A DNA stretch of 64,000 bases, taken from Acanthosoma haemorrhoidale. Taxonomy: Eukaryota > Arthropoda > Insecta > Hemiptera > Acanthosomatidae. The position numbers were made by a program, and so were the translations under genes. The stretch covers positions 178,501 through 242,500 of the forward strand of contig CAKNEZ010000018.1 in NCBI GenBank assembly GCA_930367205.1. Direction: 5' to 3'. Below are positions 62,341 to 64,000 of the stretch, piece by piece (the stretch's first letter is position 1; each line of letters begins with the position of its first letter). The notes under the pieces are model-generated. The model had not been told where the DNA came from. It made no database searches and saw only the letters and a list, made by a program, of their open reading frames with translations.

Positions 62341-64000
62341 CAACAACAAGTCCATCAAATATAATAAATAAATCAAAATAAAAACAAATAACCTACTACT
62401 AAATATTTTGAGATCAGTCACACAAAAACTCAAAGTCGAAATTTCTGTATAAATATTTTAAAATAATTTGTATGAATATGAATATTTATCGGGGGTTTCC
62501 TTGATATTTATAGCATCTTATCACTGAAAACGTTTAATATTAATTAAAAAACAATTGAAAGCCGGAATAATTTAACTATGAAGCAAATATAATTATTCTC
62601 TACCAATAAGTAAACATCACATGGTTGATTGTTGATTGATAAGTGAACTCGTTGATACCATATATACATAATATTATCGATAATAATGAAATGATTAAAA
62701 TATCTATTTGATTGCAAAAACTCATCATGTAACAATCTCTAAGCCTGAAAAAGCATAGGCTTGAAGAATGAGCCCATTCGTCACCACTAGATAGCTACAA
62801 ACTGATAACGGCACTAGAAAAACATATACGATAAATAAGTAAAATAACATGAAAAATAGTGTATTGAATACATTATGGAATCTATATTGTGAATGAAACT
62901 GTCTGTTGACTAAGATATCGTTATTAGCTCAATACATGGTGATTTTCAGGGAAGAACACTGTAGTAATGTCAAAAATAGTTCATTAGTAATTATAAGTTG
63001 GTACGTAAGCTCATGGGTGTGAGTTTTTTTTTCTGTTTAAGCAAAACAAAAAAGGTAAAAATTATATGGATATGGTCACCTAGAGTTGATAGACAACTAC
63101 TCCAGAGAAAGCTCCAGATGATCGTTCCATCTTTTCGTAATCTGAATGGAAGTAAAAGGGATTTTCAACCCTCAGGAGTTAGGTCTCTGTTGTTCTCAGG
63201 AAGCGATGTTATAATTGTTTATTCCAGGTTTAAATTTCCAGATATGAATTATAATAGTGGCTGTATACATACAATATACATCAGTGTATATGATCAATAA
63301 TATTATCTTGGCAATATGATCAATAAAGAGATCAATCTACTCAGCGAAAGTGAGTTGAAATCATATGAAAGGCCCTAAGCTAAAACAGTACTCCTTAATT
63401 TCAAATATCTTTTTGTAGAACGAAAAATATATTCGCCTATATTGAATAAAATAAATTTGTAAATAATATATAAAATAAATGAGAGGGGTGTGTTTACTTA
63501 CACAGCATAAGGAGTTAGGTAATTATTCCCTAAACTCCCGGAATCATATTGTTTTTCCCCAGACTGCCAATACATTTCCGTTTAAAAACTAGGGGCTTAA
63601 TCTATTTTTATGCTGAAAAGTACACACTATTAGATTCGCCTATCTTACAAGTACAAGATAGTGCCAAAATTATAAAATCGAAAAAATGGAAAGAAAAAAC
63701 TCTTTTTTCCATCGCCCCTTTAAATAAAGGCAAGGAAGCCATAATACTCGTAAGTAGGCCATTTGCCATTGCCTGTTTGCTGGCCCCCCTAGGTCACAAT
63801 ATTGGCGAGGAAGGATCGGCCAGGTCACAAATACTCAACCGAACTCAGGTCAGGACAAATTGTTTTCAGCTACTGCCTTGTTCAGGTAGTCGGATGAGGG
63901 TACCTATTCAGCGCTTGAAGAGTGCCTTCAGTCAGAGAAGGGTCTTCAAGACTATTGAAAACAAATTCAGGTGTTTCGTTCTGGTTTAAGACATCTTACA
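62341..64000. other. No recognisable gene
   Basis: AT-rich to ~63500, then less so. A 146-codon plus frame at 63549-63989 and a 100-codon frame at 62998-63300 have no recognised domain. The right frame could be part of a feature continuing past the window. Confidence 0.4.

Noticed and set aside
63549..63989. 146-codon ORF at the right edge
   Set aside because: No recognisable domain and no promoter or splice context; it may continue past the window but is unsupported.
1..64000. CRISPR arrays, bacterial operons, ribosome binding sites, rRNA genes
   Set aside because: None seen; the repeats and genes are eukaryotic transposable and viral elements.

Overview
This window is eukaryotic and almost certainly from an arthropod, most likely an insect; a hemipteran is plausible but not shown. 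The DNA is AT-rich and full of homopolymer runs and simple repeats. It holds no bacterial operons. It does hold a U1 snRNA copy, Jockey- and R1-type LINEs, several Ty3/gypsy LTR families, many Tc1/mariner fragments, and a decayed Maverick/adintovirus-type integrated virus. I found no complete, convincing host protein-coding gene. The only host-like candidates are a possible terminal exon near 60.7 kb and a broken member of an uncharacterised arthropod multicopy family near 46 kb.

Layout. 0-3.5 kb: SINE-like and other interspersed repeats. 3.6-7.6 kb (-): a gypsy element whose blocks are out of order. 9.4-10.9 kb (-): a Jockey LINE split by a 552-bp element made of two identical, inverted 158-bp LTRs around a PBS and the start of gag, flanked by a 4-bp target duplication. 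14.8-15.24 kb: a SINE-like insertion with a 9-bp TSD, next to a U1 snRNA gene. 16.5-27.4 kb: the Maverick/adintovirus remnant. Structural genes lie on the minus strand (exonuclease-like+BIR protein, hexon, penton, adenovirus-type protease, PLA2-pX). Replication genes lie on the plus strand (small OB-like protein with an intron, protein-primed DNA polymerase B). A separate single-BIR (IAP-like) gene is at the left edge. The polymerase is broken by an R1-like LINE with a 10-bp TSD and by two LTR pieces.

27.8-32.1 kb (-): a near-complete gypsy provirus with 148-bp LTRs. 32.1-38.4 kb: a ~1.45-kb direct duplication, about 99.7% identical by eye. One copy carries a 5'-truncated Jockey-type LINE with an intact RT ORF; the other preserves the empty site. 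38.4-40.5 kb: a truncated gypsy integrase with its 3' LTR. 40.8-45.2 kb: three more fragments of the Jockey family seen at 9.5 and 13 kb. 45.4-46.5 kb: the host-like multicopy pseudogene. 47.6-48.5 kb: a LINE inserted into a SINE tail. 49.3-62.3 kb: five Tc1/mariner copies of several families, all truncated or internally deleted, plus a MITE, paired inverted blocks and more interspersed repeats.

Together this reads as a transposon graveyard around an endogenous viral element. The viral genes would once have formed a virion and replication module, but most are now broken. Penton and the exonuclease-like/BIR ORF remain open. All assignments are from reading the sequence and translations by eye; no database search was run.
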